NCBI RefSeq assembly: GCF_023646285.1 | Contig: NZ_JAMOKX010000001.1 | Coordinates: 62,001-126,000, forward strand | Source of the DNA: Helicobacter colisuis | GTDB taxonomy: Bacteria; Campylobacterota; Campylobacteria; Campylobacterales; Helicobacteraceae | Reading direction: 5' to 3' | Length of the DNA: 64,000 nucleotides | Shown here: positions 17,709 through 28,235 of the stretch, piece after piece | How the letters are laid out: every line of letters begins with the position of its first letter | How positions within the stretch are numbered: position 1 is the stretch's first letter | Program-made: the position numbers and the translations under genes | Notes under the pieces: generated by a model | The model's input: only the letters and a program-made list of their open reading frames with translations | What the model was told of the DNA's origin: nothing | Database searches by the model: none

Positions 17709-18208
17709 TAAAAAGTCTCAATTCCCACTTGCGAAATAAACCCATCAAGTGCTTGAATCACTGCCTCATTAATCGCTTCCATACGAATAGAATCGGTGAT
17801 ATTAGATGAGTTTCCAAGTGAAAAATTATAATAGCCCTTTTTGCTAAAAATTCTTGTGCTTTGTGTATAGCGATTAGTATATTTAAAGCGCACATTCACT
17901 TCACAGCGATAAAAGGTTGCAAATCCAGTTTTATTCTCTGCTAGAGTATGGAACAATACATTTTGCAATTCCACTTCCACCACCGAATCTGCTTCTTGCT
18001 TATCCACCACTCTACTATGAAGACGCTCAAAAATACTTCGTGAAACAGAATCTTTTAACTCCACACTATTTTGAGGATCTCTTAAGCTGATTTTAACTTC
18101 TACAAATACTTTACCGCCAAGCGCTTTATTGGCTTGGTGAGCGATAGGCTGATAACCGCACCCAGCCAAAAACACACAAACCACTAAGAACAAAAAAAGC
18201 TTTTTCAT
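17708..18208 (-). CDS. lptE: LPS-assembly lipoprotein LptE
   Basis: About 166 residues from an ATG 1 base after the leuS stop; a TTG five codons upstream is possible but less likely. A lipoprotein signal peptide (M-K-K-L-F-L-F-L) ends in F-L-A-G-C, then G-Y-Q-P-I, the typical LptE start. LptE plugs the LptD barrel in the outer membrane for lipopolysaccharide export. Position between leuS and the folC neighbourhood agrees with H. pylori. The family is weakly conserved, so the call rests on lipobox, size, G-Y-x-P start and synteny. Confidence 0.82.
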   Translation of the reverse strand: MKKLFLFLVVCVFLAGCGYQPIAHQANKALGGKVFVEVKISLRDPQNSVELKDSVSRSIFERLHSRVVDKQEADSVVEVELQNVLFHTLAENKTGFATFYRCEVNVRFKYTNRYTQSTRIFSKKGYYNFSLGNSSNITDSIRMEAINEAVIQALDGFISQVGIETF

Positions 18209-18209
18209 T

Positions 18210-20648
18210 TTACTGCACGACAAAATTTACTAACTTATTTGGAACTACAATTTCTTTTATAAGTGTCTTACCCTCAAGCCATTTAGATACTTTTTCTCTA
18301 GCAAGCGCCAAAATCTCGTCTTTAGAAGTTTCCAAATCCACTTCAAGCTCATCGCGGCGTTTTCCATTAATAGTGATTGCTAAAGTAATTGAATCTTCTT
18401 TTAAAGCTTCATTATCCACTGCAATAGTTTGAAAATTTTTTAAACCAAAATACTGCTGACTTAACTCCCAACAAATATGTGGAATAATTGGCTCTAAGAT
18501 ATTCAACAAAACAAAATATCCCTCACTCCAAATCTCTCTATTTTCTTGCTCACTCAAAGCATTGATTGCTTCCATACAAGCAGCAATTAAGGTGTTAAAA
18601 GCATAGCCATTTTCATGCACAAAAGTTTCATTAGATTTTTTTAAGGCTTCATAGACTTTTTTTCTAGCATATTTTTCTGCTTTAGAGAGCTTAGCAGTGT
18701 CAATCTTTGGAAGCCCTTGCACAGAATCAATGTTCTCCACTTTTGCACACAACCGCTTAATAAATCTAAAAGATCCCTCCAAAGCAGAATCATTCCATTC
18801 TAGCTCTCTTACAGGCGGTGCTGCAAAAAGAATAAAAAGTCTAGCCGTATCTGCTCCATAAGTATCAATAATCTCTTGAGGATCAACTACATTGCCTTTA
18901 GATTTACTCATTTTAGCACCATCTTTAGTTACCATTCCTTGCGTTAGCAAATGCGAAAAAGGCTCACTAATATGTGTATATCCCAAATCCCTTAAAACTT
19001 TAGTAAAAAATCGCGAATACAGCAAATGCAAAATTGCGTGTTCAATACCCCCAACATATTCATCTACACTCATCCAATATTTTTCATCTTCCAAACTAAT
19101 AGGCGTTTTATCGCGCAATTGCTGTGGAGTGGTATAGCGCAAAAAATACCAGCTTGATTCCACGAAAGTATCCAGAGTGTCTGTCTCTCTTAGAGCCTTT
19201 TGACCACATTTAGGACAAACACAATACTTCCAAGTAGAATGTTTATCAAGCGGATTTCCTTCTCCATCGATAATAACATCTTCTGGCAATGCTACAGGAA
19301 GTTTGTCCTTGCTCTCTGGTAAAATACCGCAAACCTCACAATGGACAAGTGGAATAGGAGTTCCCCAATATCTTTGCCTAGAAACTCCCCAATCACGCAA
19401 TTTAAAATTCACCACAGCCTTGCCTAGATTCTGTGATTCAAAGCTTTTAATAATCGCCTCTTTAGCCTCATTACTTTCCATTCCGCTATATTCTTTAGAA
19501 TTTATTAATTCCCCACTCTCACAATAAGGCAAAGGTGCATTAGGATCTTTTTTATCTACAATCACTTGCTTAATAGGCAAATGATATTTTTGTGCAAAAT
19601 CAAAATCTCTCTCATCGTGCGCAGGAACACTCATAACTGCACCACTTCCATAATCCATTAAAACAAAATTAGCCACCCATAATGGAATCTTCTCTCCACT
19701 TAAAGGATGAATGGCAAAAATCCCCAAAGGCACACCACACTTTTCTTGCTGTGATCGCTCTCTTGCAGAAGTATTTTGCATTTTAAGAATCTCATCTTTA
19801 GCTTCTTGACTCAATCCATCGCTCTCAAGCATTTTTTTAACCAAACTATGTTCAGGCGCCAAAGCACAATAGCTTACACCAAAGATTGTATCAGGTCGCG
19901 TTGTAAAAACTTCAAACTCCTTAATGCCTTGACATTCTTGCTCTAATTGAAAACAAAAGCTCAATCCTTGAGATTTTCCAATCCAATTGCGCTGCATTGT
20001 TAGCACTTGATTAGGCCATTTGCCATCCAAGCTCTCTAAATCTTGCAATAATTCTTCTGCATAATCTGTAATTTTAATGTAATATTGATACATTTCCTTT
20101 TGGATAACTTGCGTATCACAACGCCAACATTTACCCTCAATCACTTGCTCATTAGCCAAAACCGTTTGATCATTAGGACACCAATTTAAATAGCCTTTTT
20201 TACGATAAATCAATCCCTTTTCCCACATTTCTATAAAGAGCAATTGCTCCCATTTAGAATATTCTAAATCACAAGTCGCAAGCTCACGAGTCTTAGAAAA
20301 TGAAAAACCCAGAGAATAAAGTTGCTTTTTCATATGTTCAATATTGCTATAAGTCCATTGTTTTGGGTGAGTTTTATTTTTAATCGCAGCATTTTCAGCA
20401 GGCATTCCAAAGGCATCCCAACCAATGGGGTGTAGCACATTATAGCCTTGTTTTCTTAGATTCCTAGCAATTGCATCACTAATACAATAATTTCTTACAT
20501 GCCCCATATGGATATTTCCACTTGGATAAGGAAACATACTTAAAATATATTTTTTAGGCAGACTTTTATCTTCTTTTGGTTCATACTCACCGCTATTTTC
20601 CCAAAAATCTTGCCATTTTTTTTCAATCCCTTTTGCATAATATTCCAT
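18210..20648 (-). CDS. leuS: Leucyl-tRNA synthetase
   Basis: An 812-residue class I aminoacyl-tRNA synthetase. The HIGH-type motif is P-S-G-N-I-H-M-G-H near residue 43, a CP1 editing domain carries T-T-R-P-D-T near 250, and the K-M-S-K-S loop is near 580. A zinc-type W-C-P-N-D segment and second cysteines (C-W-R-C) lie near 155-175. Length is normal for bacterial LeuRS. The neighbours (small membrane protein and secF upstream, lptE downstream) match HP1546-HP1549. Confidence 0.97.
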   Translation of the reverse strand: MEYYAKGIEKKWQDFWENSGEYEPKEDKSLPKKYILSMFPYPSGNIHMGHVRNYCISDAIARNLRKQGYNVLHPIGWDAFGMPAENAAIKNKTHPKQWTYSNIEHMKKQLYSLGFSFSKTRELATCDLEYSKWEQLLFIEMWEKGLIYRKKGYLNWCPNDQTVLANEQVIEGKCWRCDTQVIQKEMYQYYIKITDYAEELLQDLESLDGKWPNQVLTMQRNWIGKSQGLSFCFQLEQECQGIKEFEVFTTRPDTIFGVSYCALAPEHSLVKKMLESDGLSQEAKDEILKMQNTSARERSQQEKCGVPLGIFAIHPLSGEKIPLWVANFVLMDYGSGAVMSVPAHDERDFDFAQKYHLPIKQVIVDKKDPNAPLPYCESGELINSKEYSGMESNEAKEAIIKSFESQNLGKAVVNFKLRDWGVSRQRYWGTPIPLVHCEVCGILPESKDKLPVALPEDVIIDGEGNPLDKHSTWKYCVCPKCGQKALRETDTLDTFVESSWYFLRYTTPQQLRDKTPISLEDEKYWMSVDEYVGGIEHAILHLLYSRFFTKVLRDLGYTHISEPFSHLLTQGMVTKDGAKMSKSKGNVVDPQEIIDTYGADTARLFILFAAPPVRELEWNDSALEGSFRFIKRLCAKVENIDSVQGLPKIDTAKLSKAEKYARKKVYEALKKSNETFVHENGYAFNTLIAACMEAINALSEQENREIWSEGYFVLLNILEPIIPHICWELSQQYFGLKNFQTIAVDNEALKEDSITLAITINGKRRDELEVDLETSKDEILALAREKVSKWLEGKTLIKEIVVPNKLVNFVVQ

Positions 20649-20657
20649 TGCTAACCC

Positions 20658-20999
20658 TTAATTAAAATCGTTGTAATTTCTTATGCTCTCAATAGCCACA
20701 AATACAATTGAAACAATATTAGCCACCAAAGCACCAAGAGCCAATGCTATAGCAACATTAATATTATTTAGCACTTGCATATAAATAAAAGCCGGAATCA
20801 AATGCAAATCCGCTACAAGAGAGGCTGCCATAAGTTCAGCAGACATATAATTTCTTACCCCAACTTTCAAAATGGTAGAAATAATATTTACACCCCCAGC
20901 AATAAAAAGCATTATGATATTTTGCTCGCACAAAAATCCTATGGTAGAAGTCAAACTCATTAATATAAAAAAGACATAAATTACTTTTCCCCAGTCCAT
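20658..20999 (-). CDS. Small integral membrane protein, DUF6394/HP1548 type
   Basis: 113 residues with three hydrophobic helices (about 5-22, 27-45 and 78-103) separated by short loops and a K-V-G-V-R-N segment. GGAGGT precedes the ATG, the strongest ribosome site in this operon. It lies between secF (11 bases) and leuS (9 bases). The position equals HP1548 in H. pylori, a conserved membrane protein of unknown function. Linkage to secDF suggests an envelope role, which is inference only. Confidence 0.8.
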   Translation of the reverse strand: MDWGKVIYVFFILMSLTSTIGFLCEQNIIMLFIAGGVNIISTILKVGVRNYMSAELMAASLVADLHLIPAFIYMQVLNNINVAIALALGALVANIVSIVFVAIESIRNYNDFN

Positions 21000-21010
21000 C
21001 TTGATACCTC

Positions 21011-21982
21011 CTAAACTCTTCCTCTTTCATACATTTCGAGCATTTTCTTTTTCTCTAATGCTTTGCGTTCTTGATCTACTAATTTTTTATGATATTTTCC
21101 CAAATCAAATCCCAAAATCATTACAAGCTTACTTGCAACAAAAATAGAGCTATAACTCCCCACAATCGAACCAACCAACATTGGCAAACTAAAGCCTTTG
21201 ATAATCTCTCCACCAAATAAATAAAGTGTTAAAACAACAAAAAATACCGTAAGAGAAGTGAGCATTGTCCTAGATAGTGTTGCAGAAAGTGCTTCATTAA
21301 CTACTGCTTTTAAATTATTACTTGCTCTTATTCCAATTGTTTCGCGAATACGATCAAAAATAATAATGGTATCATTGATGGAATAACCAATCAGTGTTAA
21401 AAGCGCAGCAATCACCTCCAAACTCAAATCCACATCAAACAAAATCACCGCACCAGCAGCAATCACAATATCATGAATCAAAGCCAAAATACTCGCTAAA
21501 GCAAAGCGCCACTCATAGCGATATGCCACATAAGCCATAATAGAAATAATTGCAAAACTTAAAGCCAAAATCCCTTTTTCTCTTAGTTCATCTCCAACTT
21601 TTGGTCCTACAATATCCACACGCCTAATCTGAAAATCTCCAGTATCTTTCAAAAGATTTGTAACTTCCTCACCAATATCTTGATTAACACTAGAAGTTGC
21701 CGTAGCAAGTCTAATCAAAATCTCTTCAGAGCTTCCAAATTCACTTACTTGTGCGCCTTGAAACTCTTCAACACTTTCTAACCTTTGGCGTATTTCCGCT
21801 AAAGGTGCTTCTTTTGAATATTGTATTTGAATAATTGTTCCACCTGCAAAATCCACACCCAAAGTAAAACCAGGCTTAATAAACAAAACCAAAGATCCAA
21901 TAAATAAGATTAAAGAAAGCACAATCCCATAATTAGACATTTTAACAAAGTCATAAATTTTGTTGTGTTTAAAAAAATCCAT
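21011..21982 (-). CDS. secF: Protein-export membrane protein SecF
   Basis: 323 residues, six transmembrane helices. The N-terminal G-V-D-F-A-G-G-T periplasmic motif at about 38-45 is diagnostic; helix 4-5 motifs include G-Y-S-I-N-D-T-I-I-I-F-D-R-I-R-E. With SecD it uses the proton gradient to pull preproteins through SecYEG. The ATG shares one base with the secD stop. Confidence 0.96.
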   Translation of the reverse strand: MDFFKHNKIYDFVKMSNYGIVLSLILFIGSLVLFIKPGFTLGVDFAGGTIIQIQYSKEAPLAEIRQRLESVEEFQGAQVSEFGSSEEILIRLATATSSVNQDIGEEVTNLLKDTGDFQIRRVDIVGPKVGDELREKGILALSFAIISIMAYVAYRYEWRFALASILALIHDIVIAAGAVILFDVDLSLEVIAALLTLIGYSINDTIIIFDRIRETIGIRASNNLKAVVNEALSATLSRTMLTSLTVFFVVLTLYLFGGEIIKGFSLPMLVGSIVGSYSSIFVASKLVMILGFDLGKYHKKLVDQERKALEKKKMLEMYERGRV

Positions 21983-23559
21983 TAAGCACCTCTTTTCTTA
22001 TAACCAAACCAAAGAGAATAATTGCCTGATTTGATGATTCTATTTTGCAATAATCTAAAGATTCCGTGAGTCCCAACAATTGCTGTAATCACTGAAGCAA
22101 TAATCCCAATACTCATTGTGATTGCAAAGCCCTTAATCGCGCCTGTTCCAAACATATAAAGTAAAACTGCAGCAATTAAAGAAGTTAAGTTTGAATCAAA
22201 AATCGCCCTTGAAGCATTGGCATAACCATTTTCCATTGCCTTAATGAAATTTTCCCCTGCTCTAAAGCCCTCTCTAATCCGTTCATTAATAATCACATTA
22301 GCATCCACTGCCATACCCACGGTTAAAATAATTCCAGCCATTCCAGGTAAAGTCAATGTCGCACCAAAAAGCGCCATTACCGCAATTACCAATAAAATAT
22401 TAATCACCATTGCAATATTAGCGATAATTCCTGCAATGCCGTAATAAAAAATCATAAACACCACAACTAGCACCGCTCCACTAGCTAATGCAATCATAGA
22501 AGCCTTAATGCTATCAGCACCTAGGCTTGGACCAACACTGCGTTTTTCTAGCAAAGTAATAGGTGCAGGCAAAGCTCCACTACGCAATGCAATAGCAATA
22601 TCGCTTGCTTCTTGCACACTAAAGCCCCCACTAATTTGTCCGCTACCTCCTCCAATTCTCTCACGAATCACTGGTGCAGAATAAACTTTACCATCTAGCA
22701 CAACTGCCATACGATTCCCTACATTTTTTCCAGAAAAATCCCCAAAGATTTTCCCTCCCTGTGCATTCAAGGTAAAATTAATAATAGGTTGCCCATTTTG
22801 ATCATAAGCCGCCCTTGCATCAGTAAGCATCGCACCATCTAAAATCGGAATAGCTTTAAGCAAGATTTTTTGATTAGGATCGTTAATAAAGGGCAATATC
22901 ACATCACCATAAGATTCTGCTTCTAGCTCTGTCATAGTATGCACTCGTGCATTTCTTGATTCATCTACTGCCATCATCTGTAAATGTCCGCCCTTAGAAA
23001 TCAAATCCAAAGCCCTTTGCTCATCTTCTTGAGTTTTGATTCCGGGCAATTGCACAAGAATCGAATCAGTTCCCTGCTTTGTTACGCTAGGCTCGGATAA
23101 TCCAAATTGATCCAAACGATTACGGATATTACCAATTGCTTGTTCAATTGCATAATTTTCAATATTGATAATTTCTGCTTCTGTGAGGGTAATAGTATAT
23201 TTTAAACCATTTTCTATGACATTTAAACCTTGAATCTCTTTAAGATAATTGTCAATTTTTTCTTTTTCATTAGAATCAAGCAACTCAAACACGACACTTT
23301 CTAAATCTACTTTTAAGCCATCTAGTAAAATCTGCTCTTCTATGGCATAGTAGTTTATACCTGAAGCCAAAGAAGCATAGCGCGTCTTAACCGCTTCTTC
23401 AGTTTTAACGCCCAAAAGCAAATTCAAGCCTCCTTGCAAATCAAGCCCTAGTGTAATTTTAGGTCCTTGAGTTTGAAACAAAGAGGGAATTGATAAAATA
23501 ATCCCAAATAATGCTGCTATGATAAAAGAAAATAATTTAGTATTAAAACTCTTTTTCAT
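21982..23559 (-). CDS. secD: Protein-export membrane protein SecD
   Basis: 525 residues. After an N-terminal helix comes G-L-D-L-Q-G-G (about 38-44), the large periplasmic P1 domain, and five C-terminal helices with [15 protein letters not shown]. It partners with SecF encoded immediately downstream and with YajC upstream, the common yajC-secD-secF operon. Confidence 0.96.
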   Translation of the reverse strand: MKKSFNTKLFSFIIAALFGIILSIPSLFQTQGPKITLGLDLQGGLNLLLGVKTEEAVKTRYASLASGINYYAIEEQILLDGLKVDLESVVFELLDSNEKEKIDNYLKEIQGLNVIENGLKYTITLTEAEIINIENYAIEQAIGNIRNRLDQFGLSEPSVTKQGTDSILVQLPGIKTQEDEQRALDLISKGGHLQMMAVDESRNARVHTMTELEAESYGDVILPFINDPNQKILLKAIPILDGAMLTDARAAYDQNGQPIINFTLNAQGGKIFGDFSGKNVGNRMAVVLDGKVYSAPVIRERIGGGSGQISGGFSVQEASDIAIALRSGALPAPITLLEKRSVGPSLGADSIKASMIALASGAVLVVVFMIFYYGIAGIIANIAMVINILLVIAVMALFGATLTLPGMAGIILTVGMAVDANVIINERIREGFRAGENFIKAMENGYANASRAIFDSNLTSLIAAVLLYMFGTGAIKGFAITMSIGIIASVITAIVGTHGIFRLLQNRIIKSGNYSLWFGYKKRGA

Positions 23560-23565
23560 TTTATT

Positions 23566-23835
23566 TTATTCGGCTTTTTTGGCAACATAATCTTTTGCTA
23601 ATTTTACGATAGTATCTTCATTCAAACGCACCATAAAATAATCTTCCTCGCGTTTAACCACTTCTGCAATAAATCCGCCAGTTGTAACAATCTTATCCCC
23701 TTTGCTCAAAGAAGCAATCATTTCTCTATGATTTTTGGCTTGTTTTTGTTGCGGACGAATAATCAAAAAATAAAAAATCGCAATTAAAACCACCAAAGGC
23801 AAAAGTTGTGTAAAGATATTTCCAGCATTTTCCAT
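23566..23835 (-). CDS. yajC: Preprotein translocase accessory subunit YajC
   Basis: 89 residues: one N-terminal transmembrane helix followed by the diagnostic F-L-I-I-R-P-Q-Q-K-Q and a small beta domain with G-D-K-I-V-T-T-G-G. It associates with SecDF. First gene of its operon, with a candidate promoter upstream. Confidence 0.95.
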   Translation of the reverse strand: MENAGNIFTQLLPLVVLIAIFYFLIIRPQQKQAKNHREMIASLSKGDKIVTTGGFIAEVVKREEDYFMVRLNEDTIVKLAKDYVAKKAE

Positions 23836-23870
23836 AAGTGCTAACCTCTCTTAAATAAAATTAAACGAAG

Positions 23871-23876
23871 ATTCTA
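23871..23876 (-). promoter_or_regulatory. Possible -10 of the yajC-secD-secF operon
   Basis: Reverse-strand TAGAAT about 35 bases upstream of the yajC ATG, in an AT-rich gap downstream of nhaA. No -35 is evident, as is usual for Helicobacter promoters. Confidence 0.4.
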
Positions 23877-23983
23877 CCATTTATTTACTAATGATTTGCT
23901 AATAAATACCATTGTTTTTATTTTTTAGATAACTTTTTGATTAAATTTTAACTCCAATCCAATAAAAAAATTATCTCTAAGCT

Positions 23984-24008
23984 AAGAATCCAAAAAAGGA
24001 TTCTTTTT
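23984..24008. terminator. Hairpin after nhaA
   Basis: AAGAATCC (23984-23991) pairs with GGATTCTT (23998-24005) around a 6-base A/T loop, just past the nhaA stop. The T run is on the + strand side; on the minus strand (the nhaA direction) there is only a distant T run, so its strength for nhaA is uncertain. Confidence 0.45.
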
Positions 24009-24010
24009 AC

Positions 24011-25336
24011 TTAATGGTGTGTTACTTTATCTCTAATAAAAAAGAAAATACTTCCTAAAATACCAGCTGTAAGAGAAGCAATCAAAATAGAAATTTTTGC
24101 CACATCCGTTGCTACAAGAGCGTGTTCGCCACTAAAGGCAAGGTTAGTTACAAACATTGACATAGTAAATCCAATTCCGCCTAAAGCCCCAGCACCAAAG
24201 ATTTCTACCCAAGTAACACCTTTTGGACGCGCTGCGATTCCAAACTTTTCTGCCAAGAAAGTAAAAAGGAAAATACCCAATGGCTTCCCAATAACCAAAC
24301 CACAAAAAATACCCAAAAACACATGATCCACACCAAAATCAATATTAGACCCAATACTAACCCCTGCATTTGCAAAAGCAAAAATAGGCATAATAAGATA
24401 ATTAGAATAAGGTGCTAAAGCATGTTCTAATCGCAAAAGTGGATTTTGCACTGCATTTTTGTGTTGGGCGATATGATGCAAGGCTTCAATTTGTTCGTTT
24501 TGCAATAAGATTCCATCTTTTTTCTTTTGCGCTTCTTGGAAATTACTAATCACTAATTTAATTTTATCCATAAAATCTAAAGTATCCATTTTGGGCGCAA
24601 CAGGAATAGTAAAGGCTAAAACAACCGCTGCAATAGTCGCGTGAATACCACAATTATGAACAGCAAGCCACAGACCAACACCCAAAATCATATAAGGGGT
24701 TAGTGCTTTTACTCCCATTTTATTAAGCATAACCAAAACCGCGACAATCCCAGCAGCAACTGCCAACCAACCAAAACTAATCCCACTAGAATAGAACAAT
24801 GCAATCACAATAATCGCACCCAAATCATCAGCCACCGCTAAAGAAACTAAAAACACTTTAACAGAAATAGAAACTCTTTTGCCAAGCGCTGATAAAACTC
24901 CCAAAGCAAAAGCAATATCTGTCGCCATTGGGATTCCAAATCCGTGTTCAGAAGCACTTCCAGCATTTAGAGCAAAATAAATAATCCCAGGACCAATCAT
25001 ACCCCCTAAAGCAGCAATGACAGGCAAGGCTGCTCTTTTAAACCCTGCTAACTCACCAAACAACACTTCGCGTTTGATTTCTAAGCCCACAACCAAAAAG
25101 AAAAATGCCATTAATACATCATTAATCCAATGCTCCAAGCTCATTCCAATAAAAGTGCCATTAACATCAAATCCCACTTTACTTTTCCAAAGTGCCGCAT
25201 AACCCTCCGCTAAAGGTGAGTTTGCAACAATCATTGCCAAAACAGCACAACAAAGCAACAAAACTCCCGCAAACGATTCACTTTGAGTGATTTTTTTTAA
25301 GCTAGACATAAAGCCATTTTGATTTTCTGCTTCCAT
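24011..25336 (-). CDS. nhaA: Na+/H+ antiporter NhaA
   Basis: A 441-residue inner-membrane antiporter with about 12 helices. The ion-binding aspartate pair is in V-A-D-D-L-G-A near residue 165, and A-T-D-I-A-F-A near 140 is also present. A longer internal loop near 265-300 (charged, with Q-K-K-K-D-G) is typical of Helicobacter NhaA. The ATG follows the addA stop directly, so the two are probably co-transcribed as in HP1552-HP1553. Confidence 0.96.
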   Translation of the reverse strand: MEAENQNGFMSSLKKITQSESFAGVLLLCCAVLAMIVANSPLAEGYAALWKSKVGFDVNGTFIGMSLEHWINDVLMAFFFLVVGLEIKREVLFGELAGFKRAALPVIAALGGMIGPGIIYFALNAGSASEHGFGIPMATDIAFALGVLSALGKRVSISVKVFLVSLAVADDLGAIIVIALFYSSGISFGWLAVAAGIVAVLVMLNKMGVKALTPYMILGVGLWLAVHNCGIHATIAAVVLAFTIPVAPKMDTLDFMDKIKLVISNFQEAQKKKDGILLQNEQIEALHHIAQHKNAVQNPLLRLEHALAPYSNYLIMPIFAFANAGVSIGSNIDFGVDHVFLGIFCGLVIGKPLGIFLFTFLAEKFGIAARPKGVTWVEIFGAGALGGIGFTMSMFVTNLAFSGEHALVATDVAKISILIASLTAGILGSIFFFIRDKVTHH

Positions 25337-28102
25337 TTATTCCCCTATAACTTCAACTAATCTTCCTTCACCCTCTGTATAAAAGACAAAACCTCTCACA
25401 GGTTTTTGCAAAATTTCTCCCACACTTTGCATATACTCTAGCACTTGCGTTGCATAAGATTCCCTTTGCGCTCCGCTTTTATAGTCAATCACAAAAGCCT
25501 CGTTTTCTCCGATAATCAAGAGATCCAAGCGTTTTTGTCTGCCATTGGATAAAAAAGGAATTTCACATTTTACCTTTCCTTTAGCTAGAATTTCAATAAA
25601 ATGAGAATTTTTTAAGATTTTTTTACAATGTTTAATCACATTTTTTAAGCTTTCTCTCTCCATTAAAAAGCCCATTTTATTGCATAAAATCTCTAAAAGC
25701 ACCGAATCATCTAAATTATTTTTTATCTTTTGTTCCATTACAAAATGCAACGCCACACCATAATAAATCCCTTGAATCTTACCTTCTTGCACTTCTTTTT
25801 GAATCACCTGCATTTTCTTTTGTGTGCCCAAAGACACCAAGCTCTTTTTACAACTTGCTTCTTCAAAAAATACTTGTTCTTCTTTTTTAGGTAAATTTGT
25901 AGCTTCTTTGACTTCTTGTAATGCTTTTTTTAAATCCCCTCTTTGTAAATTTTCTAATTCTAAAGAATCAAAGCGCCCTTTTTCACTCAAAAGCATAATA
26001 TGCATCGTATTTTTAGCGCGTGTCAAAGCCACATAAAGCTGATTTTTTAAATCCTTTTCTTTTAAAATCTCTTCTTTAAAAATCGCCTTTTGATAGGTTT
26101 TATCCAAGCTTTTTCTTAAATCATTGCTTTTTTGAAACACCCTTTGAATCTCCACGCCATTTTCTTTGAATTCAAAAAAGACATTATTATAACGACTTCT
26201 AGCCTTATTATCATCAATCACCAAAACATGATTAAATTCCAAGCCTTTAGATTTATGGATTGTCATTAGCCTAATCCCTGAACACTCACTTGAAACAATA
26301 TCTGCTTGTAAGCTTTCAACTTTTTCTAGTAGCTCCCCCACACTTGCAAACCCCAAGGCATATTCCAAAAACTTCTTAGCACTCAAACTAGAAATCTTAA
26401 AACTTTGCATCACTTGTAGCAAAATCACTGCTGGTGGATTCTCCAAAATCTCAAAATACCTATCTAATGGCTCTTTTTCTAGTCCCAATAGCATAAAAAA
26501 TTCCTCACAAAACAAGAGATTTTTAGAATCTAAATATTTCAAAAACTCAATCAAAGCGCGCACTTCATTATGAAATACTAGCTTTGCACTCGTATCCATT
26601 ACGACCTTAAAACCACTAGTTTCCAAGTATTCTGCTAACTCCACCACCCAATCATTATCAAAAAGCAAAATAGCAATCTCTTCTTCTTTAGCACCAAGCT
26701 CCAAAAGCTCCCTTAAGCATTTTGAAATCTCTTCTTTATCTGATTCATTTTTGACAACCCTCACAAAGCCCTCTTGATGGCTATTAGCTTCTTGAGAGAC
26801 AAAGCCATCTATTTTGTTACTAAAGACTTCATTGACAAACTCCACAAGATTCTTAGCACTCCGATAATTTTTTTGCAAACTCTCTTGCTTCATTCCATCA
26901 GCAGCAATTTTAAAAAGATTTGGATTACCACCCCTAAAGCGATAAATAGACTGCTTAATATCTCCCACATAAAAGAAACTACGCAAAAACTCTTTAACAC
27001 CCTTACCGCTTTTGATTTCATCAATCATAGGCTTTAAAATCTCATATTGCAAAATACTTGTATCTTGAAATTCATCAATCAAAATGTGGCTAATGGTGCT
27101 ATCAAGTCTAAAATACAAAAATTCCTTATCAAAGTTTTTTTGTAGCAAAAGCTCATAAACCTTTGAAGTTACCGCATTAAAACTCAAAGTATTGCTTTGT
27201 TTATAATACTTCTCTTTGGCTTCTAAATAAACTTGAAAAATTTCATACAGATTCCTAAGATATTGTGATTCTTCATCTAAATACACTCCCAAAAGTGCTT
27301 CTTTTAGACTTTCAAAATCCCTCTCATCAAAAGGAATCTTTCCAAATCCCCTAAAATCAGTTATTTTCTCTTTTGTAAGCCAAGTTTTACCCTTATGCAA
27401 CAAAGAATTAAAATCGCTAAAATCCATCGGATTAGAAATCTTACTCTTACTCTCACTCTCACCCTTACTCTTTTTATATTCTCGCTGAAGTCTATAAGCA
27501 TATTCCATTGCTTGTTCTTTATCGCCCTTTTGTGCTTCATAGACAAAAAATCCCTTTTTAAGCATTTCTTTAAAAGAATCAAGAAAAGAACAAAGCGACA
27601 AAACACTATCGATACTCTTTCTCCCTTGGGCGCAAAAAAGCACGATTCTCTCAAAGGCTTCATCACTCAAAAGTTCCAAAAAAATCTCTGTAATTGCCTC
27701 AAAATCCTCATTTTGAATTTCAAAATTATTTTCAACCCCCACATACCAGCAAAAGCTCTTTAAGATTCTCTGAAAAAACGAATCAATTGTCGTAATTTTC
27801 AAATCTTCACGCAAAAATTCATAATAAATCTTTATAATCTTTTGCTCAATTCCCTCCAAATCATTTATACTAATAAACTCAAGTTGTTTAATATATTCTC
27901 TATCATTTTTTCTTTGATAGATTTCTTGAATGCTCTTAACAATGCGTTCTTCCATTTCTTTTGCTGCTTTTTTAGTAAAGGTCAAAGTCAAAATTTCTGA
28001 AGGCTTAGCACCCAAAAAAAGCAGTTCAAGATAACGCGAAACCAAACGATAAGTTTTCCCACTCCCCGCACTTGCATTCAAACATAATAAGGCACTTTCC
28101 AT
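25337..28102 (-). CDS. addA: AddA-type helicase-nuclease (RecB-like), double-strand break repair
   Basis: 921 residues. Walker A A-S-A-G-S-G-K-T at about 10-17, T-F-T-K-K-A-A motif Ia, D-E-F-Q-D-T motif II near 345, and a superfamily-1 helicase core. The C-terminus carries a RecB-type nuclease with R-L-D-L-L-I and V-I-D-Y-K-S-G near 865-890. In Campylobacterota it works with AddB to resect DNA ends for RecA. Position next to nhaA matches HP1553. An in-frame 6-base repeat codes a K/E-S-rich linker near residues 210-220. The addB partner is not in the window. Confidence 0.9.
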   Translation of the reverse strand: MESALLCLNASAGSGKTYRLVSRYLELLFLGAKPSEILTLTFTKKAAKEMEERIVKSIQEIYQRKNDREYIKQLEFISINDLEGIEQKIIKIYYEFLREDLKITTIDSFFQRILKSFCWYVGVENNFEIQNEDFEAITEIFLELLSDEAFERIVLFCAQGRKSIDSVLSLCSFLDSFKEMLKKGFFVYEAQKGDKEQAMEYAYRLQREYKKSKGESESKSKISNPMDFSDFNSLLHKGKTWLTKEKITDFRGFGKIPFDERDFESLKEALLGVYLDEESQYLRNLYEIFQVYLEAKEKYYKQSNTLSFNAVTSKVYELLLQKNFDKEFLYFRLDSTISHILIDEFQDTSILQYEILKPMIDEIKSGKGVKEFLRSFFYVGDIKQSIYRFRGGNPNLFKIAADGMKQESLQKNYRSAKNLVEFVNEVFSNKIDGFVSQEANSHQEGFVRVVKNESDKEEISKCLRELLELGAKEEEIAILLFDNDWVVELAEYLETSGFKVVMDTSAKLVFHNEVRALIEFLKYLDSKNLLFCEEFFMLLGLEKEPLDRYFEILENPPAVILLQVMQSFKISSLSAKKFLEYALGFASVGELLEKVESLQADIVSSECSGIRLMTIHKSKGLEFNHVLVIDDNKARSRYNNVFFEFKENGVEIQRVFQKSNDLRKSLDKTYQKAIFKEEILKEKDLKNQLYVALTRAKNTMHIMLLSEKGRFDSLELENLQRGDLKKALQEVKEATNLPKKEEQVFFEEASCKKSLVSLGTQKKMQVIQKEVQEGKIQGIYYGVALHFVMEQKIKNNLDDSVLLEILCNKMGFLMERESLKNVIKHCKKILKNSHFIEILAKGKVKCEIPFLSNGRQKRLDLLIIGENEAFVIDYKSGAQRESYATQVLEYMQSVGEILQKPVRGFVFYTEGEGRLVEVIGE
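27441..27473 (-). repeat. In-frame imperfect 6-bp tandem repeat inside addA
   Basis: On the coding strand about five units of the form GAGTRA (GAGTAA, GGGTGA, GAGTGA) lie in tandem and encode alternating K/E and S. Copy-number change would add or remove two residues without shifting frame. Confidence 0.7.
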
Positions 28103-28127
28103 TGTATTTCCTTATAAAATTTGCATC

Positions 28128-28133
28128 ATTATA
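28128..28133 (-). promoter_or_regulatory. Possible -10 of the addA-nhaA transcript
   Basis: Reverse-strand TATAAT 25 bases upstream of the addA ATG, with AAGGAA in between as ribosome site. Confidence 0.5.
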
Positions 28134-28150
28134 ACATTAATTTAAGAATC

Positions 28151-28203
28151 CTAAAAGTTGATTGACATATACTAAAGATTTGTTATATAATATGCTAAAA
28201 GTT
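28151..28203 (+). repeat. Direct repeat CTAAAAGTT flanking the cbpA promoter
   Basis: CTAAAAGTT occurs at 28151-28159 and 28195-28203, 44 bases apart, on either side of the -35/-10 pair. Possible regulator half-sites; chance is not excluded in AT-rich DNA. Confidence 0.5.
28162..28191 (+). promoter_or_regulatory. Consensus promoter of cbpA-hspR
   Basis: TTGACA (28162-28167), an 18-base spacer and TATAAT (28186-28191): a near-perfect housekeeping promoter, unusual in Helicobacter where -35 boxes are weak. The cbpA ATG is 45 bases downstream. I found no HAIR-type operator (CTTGAGT inverted repeat), although HspR autoregulates this operon in H. pylori. Confidence 0.75.
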
Positions 28204-28235
28204 TATAGAATTTATTATTTTTTAAGGAATGGCAA

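Noticed and set aside
27395-27763. Overlapping readings across the addA repeat (runs of Leu-Thr or Arg-Val)
   Set aside because: These arise only from reading the 6-bp repeat in other frames; the AddA frame is continuous and conserved.
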